Shown here piece by piece: positions 10,123 through 18,692 of a DNA stretch of 64,000 nt. Within the stretch, counting starts at the first letter, position 1. The number at the start of each line of letters is the position of its first letter. A model generated the notes under the pieces. The model did not search any database, was not told the DNA's origin, and worked only from the letters and a program-made list of their open reading frames with translations. The stretch is from Alloprevotella tannerae (GTDB taxonomy: Bacteria > Bacteroidota > Bacteroidia > Bacteroidales > Bacteroidaceae): NCBI GenBank assembly GCA_015259125.1, contig JABZGR010000007.1, forward strand, positions 1 through 64,000, given 5' to 3'. The translations under genes and the position numbers were made by a program.

Positions 10123-10153
10123 TTTGAAGTGTTGTCAGAAAATCTTATCTTTG
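10123..10153 (+). promoter_or_regulatory. Bacteroidetes-type promoter of the export lipoprotein
   Basis: TTTG at 10123-10126, a 19-bp spacer, then TATCTTTG at 10146-10153 match the Bacteroidetes -33/-7 consensus. Transcription would start near 10160. This places the upstream in-frame ATG at 10124 inside the promoter and decides the start codon at 10181. Confidence 0.75.
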
Positions 10154-10180
10154 ACCCAAATTTTGAAAAAGCAACAGAAC

Positions 10181-10945
10181 ATGCGAAAATTCTATCTCAT
10201 TTTAGCGGGTATACTTTTATTAGTCACATCCTGCAAAACTCCGGAAAAGATACTTTATTTTCAAGATGTACAACCTGGCGATGAAATTCCAACTCAGACG
10301 CTTTCTGCACTCTCTTTCCAGCCCGGAGACAAAATTAATATTTATATAGCTAGCGCTACAACGCCTGCACAAGCTAAGCGTTTTAATCTTTCTGAAACAG
10401 GAGGTGGAGCTAATGGCAATACTCCTTATATAATAGATGAGAATGGCGTTGTCGAAATTCCTGGCTTAGGTCGTGTATTGATTGGAGGCCTGACAAGAGC
10501 TGAGGCTGTTAAGAGAATTAGTGACGCCCTCCACAAAGGGATTCTTAATGATGCTGTCGTTACGATTACACCATATGATCGTTATATTACGATTTTAGGA
10601 GAAGTAAATAGGCCTGGTAGAATAGAAATCAACAAAGATCATTTTACAATCTTAGAAGCTATCGGCGCTGCTAACGATTTGACGATTCAAGCTAATAGAG
10701 ATCCTATATTGGTGATTCGTCAAGAAGGAGATATATCCAAGACATATAGCATTAATCTGCGTTCAAAGGAGCTTATGAGTAGTCCTGTTTACAATTTGAA
10801 GCCTAACGATGTAATCTACGTGCAGCCGAACACAGTTAGGATGGCACAATCTACGTTTAATGAAAACAGCTTCCGCCAAGTAGCTACGTGGATTTCGCTT
10901 TCATCTCTTTTACTCTCAATGGGTATCCTAATCTTTAGGAAATAG
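10181..10945 (+). CDS. Polysaccharide export lipoprotein (Wza/BexD-like)
   Basis: A 254-aa outer-membrane polysaccharide export protein. From the chosen start it has a hydrophobic signal and a lipobox ending in LLVTSCKT, so it is a lipoprotein. The Poly_export segment (LSFQPGDKINIYI to the VVEIPGLGRVLIGG strand) precedes a SLBB-type segment (YITILGEVNRPGRIEI). A C-terminal hydrophobic helix (TWISLSSLLLSMGILIF) ends near the terminus. The promoter at 10123-10153 supports this start over the ATG at 10124. Wzc-like kinase and glycosyltransferase genes usually accompany it, but none lie nearby, so it stands alone between two unrelated units. Confidence 0.88.
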   Translation: MRKFYLILAGILLLVTSCKTPEKILYFQDVQPGDEIPTQTLSALSFQPGDKINIYIASATTPAQAKRFNLSETGGGANGNTPYIIDENGVVEIPGLGRVLIGGLTRAEAVKRISDALHKGILNDAVVTITPYDRYITILGEVNRPGRIEINKDHFTILEAIGAANDLTIQANRDPILVIRQEGDISKTYSINLRSKELMSSPVYNLKPNDVIYVQPNTVRMAQSTFNENSFRQVATWISLSSLLLSMGILIFRK

Positions 10946-10968
10946 ATTTTTAAATAGACATTATTAGG

Positions 10969-11003
10969 AAGGCACTCCGTAAAAGTATCGGGGTGCCTTT
11001 TGT
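10969..11003 (+). terminator. Rho-independent terminator
   Basis: AAGGCACTCCG at 10969-10979 pairs with CGGGGTGCCTT at 10989-10999 (one G-T pair), followed by TTTT. It lies 23 bp after the export lipoprotein stop codon. Confidence 0.8.
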
Positions 11004-11182
11004 CTTACTTGAACGTTATTAAATTACTGATAGGATAAATTGGATACCCCGTATATAAAGTAACTAATCTATACAACTTAGCAGACTATTATTGCGGCTC
11101 TTTTCGTGTTATTTTTGTTGAAAGCTTTGTTTTGTATTCACGTTCGTCAGACACATAAGTGCCGATGATTTGTTTTGCTCAA

Positions 11183-11270
11183 TTTTTATCACGACAAAAA
11201 AGGCTTACCTTCACGATGCAACGTGGCTATCTTCGTAGGAGGAAAAGCTTACACTCATGATGAAAAATTA
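11183..11270. repeat. 22-bp tandem repeat array 2 (4 degenerate units)
   Basis: Units start at 11183, 11205, 11227 and 11249. They are the most diverged copies of the family (TACCTTCACGATGCAAC in unit two). The central TC-n-n-GA block still recurs every 22 bp in three units; the third has TCGTAGGAGG. There are again four units. Confidence 0.6.
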
Positions 11271-11388
11271 AGTCAAATAGTTTTTGTTCCTCAAAATATG
11301 AACTTTATCAAACATTAATATGTGCAGGTTTGTATAAGTCCAACCTTTATAGTACAGAATGAAGTCTTGCTAATTGGTTCTTATAATA

Positions 11389-11425
11389 TAAAAAAGCGAG
11401 ACTCTTAGTTTGAGCCTCGCTTTCT
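11389..11425 (-). terminator. Terminator of rubrerythrin
   Basis: Read on the minus strand, AAAGCGAG pairs with CTCGCTTT across an inner GCTC/GAGT extension, followed by a run of six T. It lies about 40 bp beyond the rubrerythrin stop codon. Confidence 0.8.
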
Positions 11426-11463
11426 AAATTTTATTGATTTCTTATCAATTAAAATCCTTAGGA

Positions 11464-12006
11464 TTAATAGTTTACCGCAAGAATTTCAAAGTAAGACTGT
11501 GGGTGAGCACATACAGGACATTTCTCCGGTGCCTTCTTGCCAATTACGATGTGCCCACAATTAGAGCATTGCCAAACGCAGTCGCCTTCACGAGAGAAGA
11601 CGATGCTATCTTCAATATTCTTCAGCAATTTACGATAGCGCTCCTCATGTGCTTTTTCAATTTTAGCCACCATTTCAAACTTCGCTGCAATTTCCGTAAA
11701 GCCTTCTTCGCGTGCAATTTTAGCAAAGCTTGGGTACATATCAGTCCACTCGTGATTCTCTCCGGTTGCCGCATCTTTCAAGTTAGCTTCTGTAGCAGGA
11801 ATCTCTCCACCTTGAAGATACTTAAACCAAATTTTCCCATGTTCCTTCTCGTTGCGCGCCGTTTCTTCAAAGATATTAGCCATTTGTACGTAGCCATCTT
11901 TCTTTGCACGAGAAGCATAAAATAAATACTTCGTGTGAGCTTGTGATTCACCTGCATAAGCTGCTTTTAAACACTCTTCAGTTCTAGTTCCTTTTAAATC
12001 TTTCAT
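11464..12006 (-). CDS. rbr: Rubrerythrin
   Basis: A 180-aa non-haem iron peroxidase that protects anaerobes from hydrogen peroxide. The N-terminal four-helix diiron domain carries [15 protein letters not shown] and a second [11 protein letters not shown] with the expected Glu/His ligands. The C-terminal rubredoxin-like domain binds one iron through CSNCG and CPVCAHP. I place the start at [13 protein letters not shown]; an upstream in-frame ATG at 12039 overlaps the -7 element at 12037-12044 and is unlikely. It is transcribed alone, toward its own terminator. Electron donors are probably NAD(P)H-linked rubredoxin-type proteins not seen here. Confidence 0.96.
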   Translation of the reverse strand: MKDLKGTRTEECLKAAYAGESQAHTKYLFYASRAKKDGYVQMANIFEETARNEKEHGKIWFKYLQGGEIPATEANLKDAATGENHEWTDMYPSFAKIAREEGFTEIAAKFEMVAKIEKAHEERYRKLLKNIEDSIVFSREGDCVWQCSNCGHIVIGKKAPEKCPVCAHPQSYFEILAVNY

Positions 12007-12036
12007 AATGTGTCGTGTTATGTTCCAAAATCTATG

Positions 12037-12044
12037 CAAATTTA
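12037..12044 (-). promoter_or_regulatory. -7 element of rubrerythrin promoter
   Basis: TAAATTTG on the minus strand fits TAnnTTTG and is followed by C. It predicts a leader of roughly 25 nt before the ATG at 12006. No good TTTG is seen at the -33 spacing. Confidence 0.5.
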
Positions 12045-12138
12045 GTCCTTTTCAATCAAATAAACAGCTAAAAAACCAGAATATTCAAATTGTCGAAAAA
12101 TAAAATTGTAAGCTGCTGCAAAAATCTAAACTTTTATC

Positions 12139-12146
12139 TATCTTCG
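12139..12146 (+). promoter_or_regulatory. -7 element of pyrBI promoter
   Basis: TATCTTCG matches TAnnTTTG with one mismatch. It lies just before a GTG at 12149 that would be too close to serve as start codon, supporting the ATG at 12173. Confidence 0.4.
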
Positions 12147-12172
12147 CTGTGGATTTAGAAAATGGGGCTTTT

Positions 12173-13123
12173 ATGAAGGACGCACACAATTTTGTGACTA
12201 TCGCAAATTTATCAAAGGAGAAGCTACGCTATCTGATTGAGATGGCTGCTGAATTTGAAAAACATCCTAATCGTGAAATTCTTAAAGGCAAGATTATCGC
12301 TACGCTATTTTTTGAACCCTCCACAAGAACACGTTTATCTTTTGAAACAGCAGCAAATCGGCTTGGCGCTAAAGTGATAGGTTTTACAGATCCAAAAGTT
12401 ACAAGTTCTACAAAAGGCGAAAGCCTAAAAGATACGATTATGATGGTATCTAATTATGCAGATATCATTATAATGCGCCACTATTTGGAAGGAGCTGCAA
12501 AATATGCGAGTGAAATATCTCCGGTACCCATAATTAATGCTGGCGATGGCGCACATCAACATCCTTCACAAACGATGTTGGATCTGTATTCTATATATAA
12601 GACCCAGGGAACGCTTGAGAACCTAACGATAACGCTTGTGGGCGATCTAAAATACGGAAGAACCGTGCATTCACTATTAATGGCAATGCGCCATTTTAAT
12701 CCTTCCTTTCGTTTTATAGCACCCAAAGAGCTTGCAATGCCAGCTGAATACAAACAATATTGTGAAGAACATGGCATTCGATACGTTGAAACGGAGAATC
12801 TTAGCGAAGAGACGATAGCTGATTCTGATATCTTGTATATGACGCGTGTACAACGTGAGCGTTTTACTGATCTGATGGAATACGAAAGGGTGAAAGATAT
12901 TTATATCTTAAAAAAAGCGATGCTCACAAAAGCTAAGCCAAGTCTCAAAATCTTACATCCTCTACCGCGTGTTAATGAAATATCTATGGATGTCGATGAT
13001 ACTCCACAAGCCTATTATTTTCAGCAAGCAGGCAATGGGCTGTTTGCACGTGAGGCTATTATCTGCGATGTCTTGGGGATAGACCTTGATTCGCTGAAAT
13101 CAGATCAGACAATTCTTTATTGA
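12173..13123 (+). CDS. pyrB: Aspartate carbamoyltransferase, catalytic chain
   Basis: This 316-aa chain joins carbamoyl phosphate and aspartate, the first committed step of pyrimidine synthesis. The carbamoyl-phosphate site [13 protein letters not shown] is intact near the N-terminus, as are the HPSQTMLDL and HPLPRVNE segments of the aspartate domain. The regulatory chain gene lies 27 bp downstream, so this is a class B (PyrB6PyrI6) holoenzyme. The frame opens at a GTG at 12149, but ATG 12173 fits both the family N-terminus and the likely promoter. No attenuator-like leader peptide was recognised upstream. Confidence 0.96.
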   Translation: MKDAHNFVTIANLSKEKLRYLIEMAAEFEKHPNREILKGKIIATLFFEPSTRTRLSFETAANRLGAKVIGFTDPKVTSSTKGESLKDTIMMVSNYADIIIMRHYLEGAAKYASEISPVPIINAGDGAHQHPSQTMLDLYSIYKTQGTLENLTITLVGDLKYGRTVHSLLMAMRHFNPSFRFIAPKELAMPAEYKQYCEEHGIRYVETENLSEETIADSDILYMTRVQRERFTDLMEYERVKDIYILKKAMLTKAKPSLKILHPLPRVNEISMDVDDTPQAYYFQQAGNGLFAREAIICDVLGIDLDSLKSDQTILY

Positions 13124-13150
13124 TAGAAAGTGGAACACAAATAGACAACA

Positions 13151-13606
13151 ATGAAAAAGGAACTACAAGTAGCTGCATTAGAAAATGGGACTGTGATAGA
13201 TCATATTCCCAATGATAGATTGTCAGAGGTTGTTCGGCTATTGTGTCTGGAAACAATAAAGGACTCTTCTATAATGATTGGTTATAATTTGGATAGCCAT
13301 AAGATGGGGAAAAAGAGTCTGATAAAAATATCTGACCACTACTTCTCTGATGAAGAATTAAATCAATTGTCTGTTATAGCACCTCATATGTCTCTTTCCA
13401 TTATCCGGAATTTTGAAGTTGCGGAGAAGAGACAAGTAGAATTACCCAAGGAGCTAGTTGGCATTGTCAAATGTCCAAATCATAAGTGCATAACAAACAA
13501 TGAACCGATGCAAACAATGTTTCATTCAATTAAGGCGTCTAAAACGATCTTGCAATGTCATTATTGTGAGAAAGAGATTGATGTAGATGAAGCAAAGTTC
13601 TGTTGA
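13151..13606 (+). CDS. pyrI: Aspartate carbamoyltransferase, regulatory chain
   Basis: A 151-aa partner of PyrB that binds nucleotide effectors and holds the catalytic trimers together. The N-terminal allosteric domain (to about residue 100) includes TVIDHIPND. The C-terminal zinc domain has the four expected cysteines in CPNHKC and, about 30 residues later, CHYC. The length is typical. It follows pyrB by 27 bp and is surely co-transcribed. Feedback control by CTP/ATP is expected from the family but cannot be read from the sequence. Confidence 0.96.
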   Translation: MKKELQVAALENGTVIDHIPNDRLSEVVRLLCLETIKDSSIMIGYNLDSHKMGKKSLIKISDHYFSDEELNQLSVIAPHMSLSIIRNFEVAEKRQVELPKELVGIVKCPNHKCITNNEPMQTMFHSIKASKTILQCHYCEKEIDVDEAKFC

Positions 13607-13655
13607 TATATAAGCAAAATAAATTGTAATACATACTCTAAACACTAAAGTAACT

Positions 13656-14936
13656 ATGCAAAAAGATGCAGAAATCTTCAGATTGATTGAAGAAGAACAC
13701 CAAAGACAATTACGTGGTATTGAGTTGATCGCGTCAGAAAACTTCGTTAGTGATGATGTGATGAAAGCAATGGGTTCTTGGCTTACCAATAAGTATGCTG
13801 AGGGTTATCCTGGCCATCGTTATTACGGCGGTTGTCAAATCGTAGACCAAACGGAGAATTTAGCTATTGAAAGAATTAAAAAGCTTTACAATGCTGAATA
13901 CGCAAATGTGCAGCCTCACTCTGGTGCTCAAGCTAATGCAGCTGTTTTATTGGCTATTTTGAAGCCGGGTGATACGTTTATGGGGCTTAATTTGGACCAT
14001 GGCGGCCACCTTTCTCACGGTTCACTCGTAAATACTTCCGGTATTCTTTATCATCCGGTAGGGTATAACTTAAATCGCGAGACCGGCCGTGTTGATTATG
14101 ATGAAATGGAGGCTTTGGCTAAGCAACACAAGCCGAAATTAATCATAGGTGGTGGTAGCGCTTACAGTCGTGAGTGGGATTATGCAAGAATGCGTAAGAT
14201 TGCGGATGAAGTAGGTGCTATTTTCTTGGTGGATATGGCTCATCCTGCAGGACTTATTGCGGCAGGTTTGTTAGACAATCCTGTAAAATATGCACACATC
14301 GTTACCTCTACGACGCACAAGACGCTTCGTGGTCCGCGCGGAGGTATTATCTTGATGGGTAAAGACTTTGAAAACCCATTTGGCTTGAAGACAAAGAAGG
14401 GTGACTTGAAGATGATGAGCACGCTGCTCAACAGTGCAGTGTTCCCTGGTCAACAAGGTGGACCATTGGAGCACGTTATTGCAGCGAAAGCTGTTGCATT
14501 TTATGAGGCTCTTCAACCAGAGTTCAAGGTCTATCAGACACAAGTGAAGAAGAACGCTGCAAAGTTAGCTGAAGAGTTAGTTAAGCGTGGCTTCAGCATC
14601 GTCAGTGGCGGTACAGATAACCATAGTATGTTGGTTGACTTACGTCCTAAGTATCCTGAGCTGACAGGTAAAGTGGCTGAAAATGCTTTGGTTGCAGCAG
14701 ATATTACGGTAAATAAGAATATGGTTCCGTTTGATACGCGCTCTGCTTTCCAAACTTCAGGTATTCGCTTAGGCACACCTGCTATCACAACGCGCGGTGC
14801 AAAAGAAGACTTTATGGTTGAAGTCGCTGAACTCATTGAGACGGTACTCAATGCACCTGAAGATGAGCAAGTAATTGCCAAAGTTCGTGCGCACGTCAAC
14901 GAGATTATGCAGCAATTCCCCCTATTTGCTTATTGA
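13656..14936 (+). CDS. glyA: Serine hydroxymethyltransferase
   Basis: A 426-aa PLP enzyme that interconverts serine and glycine while loading tetrahydrofolate with a one-carbon unit. The N-terminal [10 protein letters not shown] segment and the folate/substrate segment YPGHRYYGG are intact. The PLP lysine is Lys222 in [14 protein letters not shown]. The length matches the family. It starts 49 bp after pyrI and could be read from the same transcript, and it ends at a strong terminator. Its serine/glycine role complements the serine dehydratase at 20.1 kb. Confidence 0.97.
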   Translation: MQKDAEIFRLIEEEHQRQLRGIELIASENFVSDDVMKAMGSWLTNKYAEGYPGHRYYGGCQIVDQTENLAIERIKKLYNAEYANVQPHSGAQANAAVLLAILKPGDTFMGLNLDHGGHLSHGSLVNTSGILYHPVGYNLNRETGRVDYDEMEALAKQHKPKLIIGGGSAYSREWDYARMRKIADEVGAIFLVDMAHPAGLIAAGLLDNPVKYAHIVTSTTHKTLRGPRGGIILMGKDFENPFGLKTKKGDLKMMSTLLNSAVFPGQQGGPLEHVIAAKAVAFYEALQPEFKVYQTQVKKNAAKLAEELVKRGFSIVSGGTDNHSMLVDLRPKYPELTGKVAENALVAADITVNKNMVPFDTRSAFQTSGIRLGTPAITTRGAKEDFMVEVAELIETVLNAPEDEQVIAKVRAHVNEIMQQFPLFAY

Positions 14937-14960
14937 TTTAAGTAATCAAAGAGTGCATTT

Positions 14961-15010
14961 AATAAAGGCGTCAGCTTTCAATACCTTGAAAGGACGCCTT
15001 TATTTTTTAT
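14961..15010 (+). terminator. Rho-independent terminator after glyA
   Basis: A 12-bp perfect stem (AATAAAGGCGTC at 14961-14972 with its complement at 14993-15004) is followed by TTTTTTAT. It separates glyA from the convergent J-domain gene and may act in both directions. Confidence 0.85.
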
Positions 15011-15074
15011 TTTAATTCGTCTATCTGAATTTTATATCAAATGCGTTGCGTTACAAAGTGAGTTCGATGCAACT

Positions 15075-15770
15075 TTATCCCTCTCGCATTTGTTTAAGCA
15101 ATTCTCGTTGGCGCTCTGAAAGATTCTTTGGCAACTTTACATCATACGTTATAATCATATCTCCAAACGTACCATCGCCTTTATCATAACCTTTTCCTTT
15201 CAGTCGCACCTTAGTTCCATTCTGTGTTTCGGGTTTTACCTTCAATTTCAATTTTCCATTTGACGTTTGCAAGATAATATCTCCACCCAGCAGCGCTGTG
15301 TACATATCTATTGATACTGAAAGATTTAAATTGTAGTCTGCTGCACTATTAGCATATCGAGCAGAGCGATTTGTGCCGCCACCGAAGTGCATTTCTCTCC
15401 CGCCCCCAAAAAGATTTTCAAAGAAAGAAGAGAATCCGCCCCCACCAGAGAACTGGCTGAAATCGAAATCGTCAAAGGAACCTGCACTGCCTCCAAAACC
15501 ACCTCCGAAGCCTCCACTTCCACCAGCCCCTCCGAAAGCGCCGGCTTCTTTCCAGTGCTCACCATATTGATCATACTTCTTACGCTTTTCGGGGTCGTTT
15601 AAGACATCAAACGCCTCGGTCAAAGCCTGAAATTTTGCCTTGGCTTTAGGGTCATCCGGATGCAAGTCAGGGTGAAATTGCCTTGCACGTTTTTTATAAG
15701 CGCTCTTTATTTTCTCCTGCGGAGTATCTTTTGCAATGCCTAATATCTTGTAGTAATCTATAAATGCCAT
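15075..15770 (-). CDS. Short J-domain co-chaperone (DnaJ/CbpA-like)
   Basis: A 231-aa J-domain protein expected to stimulate DnaK ATPase. The J domain fills residues 1-70 with HPD at 33-35. A Gly/Phe/Ser-rich linker covers about 78-135. Only one C-terminal substrate-binding domain follows (GGDIILQTSNGKLKLKV, then GDMIITYDV). The zinc-finger CxxCxGxG repeats of DnaJ are missing, and the protein is much shorter than CbpA (about 300 aa), so a whole C-terminal subdomain is lacking. It lies 58 bp downstream of rlmH on the same strand, probably in one operon. The frame looks intact, not broken. Confidence 0.88.
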   Translation of the reverse strand: MAFIDYYKILGIAKDTPQEKIKSAYKKRARQFHPDLHPDDPKAKAKFQALTEAFDVLNDPEKRKKYDQYGEHWKEAGAFGGAGGSGGFGGGFGGSAGSFDDFDFSQFSGGGGFSSFFENLFGGGREMHFGGGTNRSARYANSAADYNLNLSVSIDMYTALLGGDIILQTSNGKLKLKVKPETQNGTKVRLKGKGYDKGDGTFGDMIITYDVKLPKNLSERQRELLKQMREG

Positions 15771-15828
15771 ACGATTTGTTATCTATTTTATCCTTTATTG
15801 TTTCGACTTACTACAAATAGAGTGCCGT

Positions 15829-16302
15829 TTATTCGTGATGATAAGGTTCTCCGTGCAAAATTGTTTCGGCTCGGTATAATTGTTCCAAGAAGAAGAGCCG
15901 AACCATCTGGTGAGAAAATGTAAGTTTGGAGAGTGAAAGCTTGAATGTCGCCTTGTTATATATCTCTTCTGAAAAGCCATAAGGCCCTCCTATGATAAAA
16001 ACCATTCGCCGGCCTCCGGCATTGATTTGCTGTTGTAAAAAAGAAGCAAAGTCTACAGATCGAAATTCCCGTCCACGCTCGTCGAGCAGAATAATTTTAT
16101 CGCCCGCTTGTAAGAGTCGCTGAATGCGCTCTCCCTCTCGTTGCTTCTGCTCTTTCTCCGAAAGTGCTTTGCAATCCTTTAAATCATCTACAACTTTGAT
16201 TTCAAACGGTAAATAATGCTTAATGCGTTCTTCATATTCGAGCATTAATTGCGCAATATGCTTATTGGTGGTTTTGCCCACCATAATAAAGACTATCTTC
16301 AT
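15829..16302 (-). CDS. rlmH: 23S rRNA pseudouridine-1915 N3-methyltransferase
   Basis: A 157-aa SPOUT-class methyltransferase that methylates pseudouridine 1915 in helix 69 of 23S rRNA using SAM. The trefoil-knot SAM site is recognisable in ILLDERGREFRSVDFA, FIIGGPYGF and the C-terminal LTFSHQMVRLFFLEQLYRA; the C-terminus ends in YHHE as in the family. The length (155-160 aa) is standard. A TATCTTTG promoter element lies about 50 bp upstream. It heads a two-gene unit with the short J-domain protein. Confidence 0.96.
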   Translation of the reverse strand: MKIVFIMVGKTTNKHIAQLMLEYEERIKHYLPFEIKVVDDLKDCKALSEKEQKQREGERIQRLLQAGDKIILLDERGREFRSVDFASFLQQQINAGGRRMVFIIGGPYGFSEEIYNKATFKLSLSKLTFSHQMVRLFFLEQLYRAETILHGEPYHHE

Positions 16303-16349
16303 CTTGACTTATAAAATGCTGTCTTAATAAAGACAGGATTAACAGATGC

Positions 16350-16357
16350 CAAAGATA
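16350..16357 (-). promoter_or_regulatory. -7 element of rlmH promoter
   Basis: TATCTTTG on the minus strand, a full TAnnTTTG match, about 48 bp before the rlmH start. A small inverted repeat (CTGTCTT/AAGACAG) lies in the predicted leader. Confidence 0.55.
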
Positions 16358-16542
16358 AGCGTTTTTCTTGAGTTGAAATAAGGATACGCGTATCATTCGT
16401 AATCAATTTATGCCAATTTGTCACTTCTACTTGTCTGCTTTTTTATCTACTTTGGCTAAGTCTTTCTTTGTGCTCACTTAAGTGGATTTAAATCTGTTTC
16501 CTGAACGATAATAAGCGCAATAGAGGTTGCCGGATATGTGGC

Positions 16543-16636
16543 GTTCTATTGTTTGCTAGGGCCAAACTATCGTTTGCTGGGAGCAAACTATGGTTTGCTG
16601 AAACCATACTATCGTTTGCTGGCGCCAAACAATAAT
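16543..16636. repeat. 21-bp tandem repeat array (about 4.5 units)
   Basis: Units start at 16543, 16564, 16585 and 16606, with a partial copy from 16627. Each full unit contains a 14-bp palindrome such as CAAACTATCGTTTG, joined by a 7-bp linker (CTGGGAG, CTGAAAC or CTGGCGC). The period is 21 bp, against 22 bp in the other arrays. ACTATCGT is shared with the 22-bp family (units at 35559 and 50658), so the two may be related. Confidence 0.8.
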
Positions 16637-17102
16637 GCAACCCCTAATAATCAATAGAAAACAGTGATTCTATATGTATAAACTCGAATCGTATATGCTT
16701 TATAATAAAGAAGATATTTTCATTTGATAAACAAATAGGTGAGGTGGGAGAGAGGTTACTATGTTTTAACCAATGTTGCTCTTTAGCTTCGTAAAGCAGC
16801 TTATTTGTATAAGAACATTAGTGGATTTATTGTTTGATAACAGCAGCAAAAAGCAATAAGGCGCTTATTGCTGGTGCTTTATTGATAACTAAATATGAAG
16901 GAACGTTACGATGTTTTACTGATCTTCTTTACGCTTGTTCTAATCGTCTTGAGTAAATATGATATAAACAACTCTTTGTTAATTGATTAAATAAAATAAT
17001 CAGAGAATATCTTCTTTCAGAAATAAAGGCAATGTGTTGCTTGGAAAAGCATTCTAATGCATACCAAAGCAATAGAATGAAGTAAAAAACAATGGAAATA
17101 GT

Positions 17103-17110
17103 TAACTTTG
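17103..17110 (+). promoter_or_regulatory. -7 element of dnaB promoter
   Basis: TAACTTTG, followed by C, lies 17 bp before the dnaB ATG. No clear TTTG is seen at the -33 spacing. Confidence 0.5.
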
Positions 17111-17127
17111 CTCCATAGTTAAGAAAT

Positions 17128-18681
17128 ATGCCAGAACAAAGCACGAAACGAAAGCCACGAAAAGTGGCGAAACAGGCCCCATTAGAAGATGATTTTGGGC
17201 ACTTGCAGCCACAAGATATAAAGATGGAACAAGCTATCTTAGGCTCGCTGATGATTGAAAAGGAGGCCTATGACCGAGTTTCAGAGATTCTGAAGCCTGC
17301 TGTTTTTTACAATAACAGTCATCAACTTATTTTTGAAGCCATTCGCGATTTAGAGGCTGAGGAAAAACCAGTCGACTTCCTGACTGTCACAGAAAAACTT
17401 GATCGCAAAGGACAATTAGAAGATATTGGTGGGGCTTTTTATATTACACAATTGAGCAGTATGGTTTCCTCTACGGCTCACTTGGAATATTATGCGCATA
17501 TCATCGCGCAGAAAGCCACAGCACGCGAATTAATCGCTTATGCCTCAGATATACAACAAAAAGCCTTTGATGCTACAACGGATGTCGACGAGTTGATGCA
17601 GGAGGCTGAGGGCGCACTTTTCCAACTTTCGCAGGAGAATCTGAAAAAGGATTACACGCAAATCAATCCTGTTGTAGATGAGGCCTATGAAATGCTGAAA
17701 AAGGCCGCAGCGCGTTCTGACGGATTGAGTGGTTTGTCCTCTGGTTTTAAGAAATTGGATGAGATTACGTCAGGCTGGCAAAACTCAGATTTAGTTATTT
17801 TGGCTGCACGCCCTGCTATGGGAAAAACGGCTTTTGCTTTGAGTATGGCTAAGAATATCGCCATAGATTCACGTAACCCCGTAGCCTTTTTTTCTCTTGA
17901 AATGTCAAACGTGCAGTTGGTCAATCGTATCATTGTCAACGTATGTGAGATAACGGGCGATAAGATTAGAAGCGGCCAATTGGCTCCTTATGAGTGGGCG
18001 CAATTGGATAATCGCATCAAAAAATTACACGATGCGCCGCTTTTTGTAGATGATACGCCATCTCTTTCAGTTTTTGAGTTGCGAACTAAGGCGCGCCGAC
18101 TCGTACGTGAGCACGGAATCAAGCTGATTATGATCGATTATTTGCAATTGATGAATGCCAGCGGTATGAGTTATGGTTCCAGACAAGAAGAAGTCAGTAC
18201 GATTAGTCGCTCATTGAAAGGGCTAGCGAAAGAATTGAATATTCCTATTATCGCCCTCAGCCAGTTGAACCGAAGCGTGGAAAAGCGTGATGATGCAAAA
18301 GGAGGAGATGAAGCAAAAAGGCCGCAGTTAAGTGACCTACGTGAGTCTGGCGCCATCGAACAAGACGCTGATATGGTCCTATTTATTCATCGCCCGGAAT
18401 ATTACCATAACTATAAGGACGCACAGGGTAAGGATATGCGCGGAAAAGCACAGATTATCATTGCAAAACATAGAAATGGTGGTGTCGGAGATGTAACATT
18501 GAACTTTAAAGGTAGTTATGCTCGCTTTGAAAATGAAGAGGAACAGAATGTACCTTTTCCCGAAAGTGACACGAATTTTGTTAGCTCACGTATGAATATG
18601 GATACTCTTGGCTATGATGAAATGATTCCTCCCGTAGCAGAAAATCCATTTCCCACATCGGATAATGATGTGCCATTTTAA
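17128..18681 (+). CDS. dnaB: Replicative DNA helicase
   Basis: A 517-aa hexameric 5'-3' helicase that unwinds DNA ahead of the replisome. A basic N-terminal tail precedes the primase-interacting domain (PQDIKMEQAILGSLM, about residues 30-130). The RecA-like ATPase domain has Walker A ARPAMGKT (Gly232-Lys233-Thr234), Walker B LIMIDYLQLM, and SQLNRSVEKR. There is no intein. MnmE follows 11 bp downstream, so the two are probably co-transcribed from the promoter at 17103. Confidence 0.97.
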   Translation: MPEQSTKRKPRKVAKQAPLEDDFGHLQPQDIKMEQAILGSLMIEKEAYDRVSEILKPAVFYNNSHQLIFEAIRDLEAEEKPVDFLTVTEKLDRKGQLEDIGGAFYITQLSSMVSSTAHLEYYAHIIAQKATARELIAYASDIQQKAFDATTDVDELMQEAEGALFQLSQENLKKDYTQINPVVDEAYEMLKKAAARSDGLSGLSSGFKKLDEITSGWQNSDLVILAARPAMGKTAFALSMAKNIAIDSRNPVAFFSLEMSNVQLVNRIIVNVCEITGDKIRSGQLAPYEWAQLDNRIKKLHDAPLFVDDTPSLSVFELRTKARRLVREHGIKLIMIDYLQLMNASGMSYGSRQEEVSTISRSLKGLAKELNIPIIALSQLNRSVEKRDDAKGGDEAKRPQLSDLRESGAIEQDADMVLFIHRPEYYHNYKDAQGKDMRGKAQIIIAKHRNGGVGDVTLNFKGSYARFENEEEQNVPFPESDTNFVSSRMNMDTLGYDEMIPPVAENPFPTSDNDVPF

Positions 18682-18692
18682 GTCTGTCATAT

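Larger units (their letters stand above)
10946..11463. other. Gene-free convergent gap with one repeat array
   Basis: This gap between the convergent export-lipoprotein and rubrerythrin genes holds two terminators (10969-11003 plus, 11389-11425 minus) and a degenerate 22-bp repeat array at 11183-11270. I see no gene in it. Confidence 0.6.
16303..17127. other. Gene-free divergent gap between rlmH and dnaB
   Basis: About 825 bp holding the rlmH and dnaB promoter elements and a 21-bp tandem repeat array at 16543-16636. No protein or RNA gene could be recognised. The right half (about 16640-17100) is AT-rich and otherwise featureless to me. I see no DnaA-box cluster that would mark an origin. 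Confidence 0.55.

Noticed and set aside
11434..11925. A 163-codon plus-strand frame over rubrerythrin
   Set aside because: Antisense to a clear rubrerythrin gene and without motifs.
16303..17127. Replication origin near dnaB
   Set aside because: No cluster of DnaA boxes (TTATNCACA) or dnaA/dnaN genes seen; the repeats there have a different sequence.
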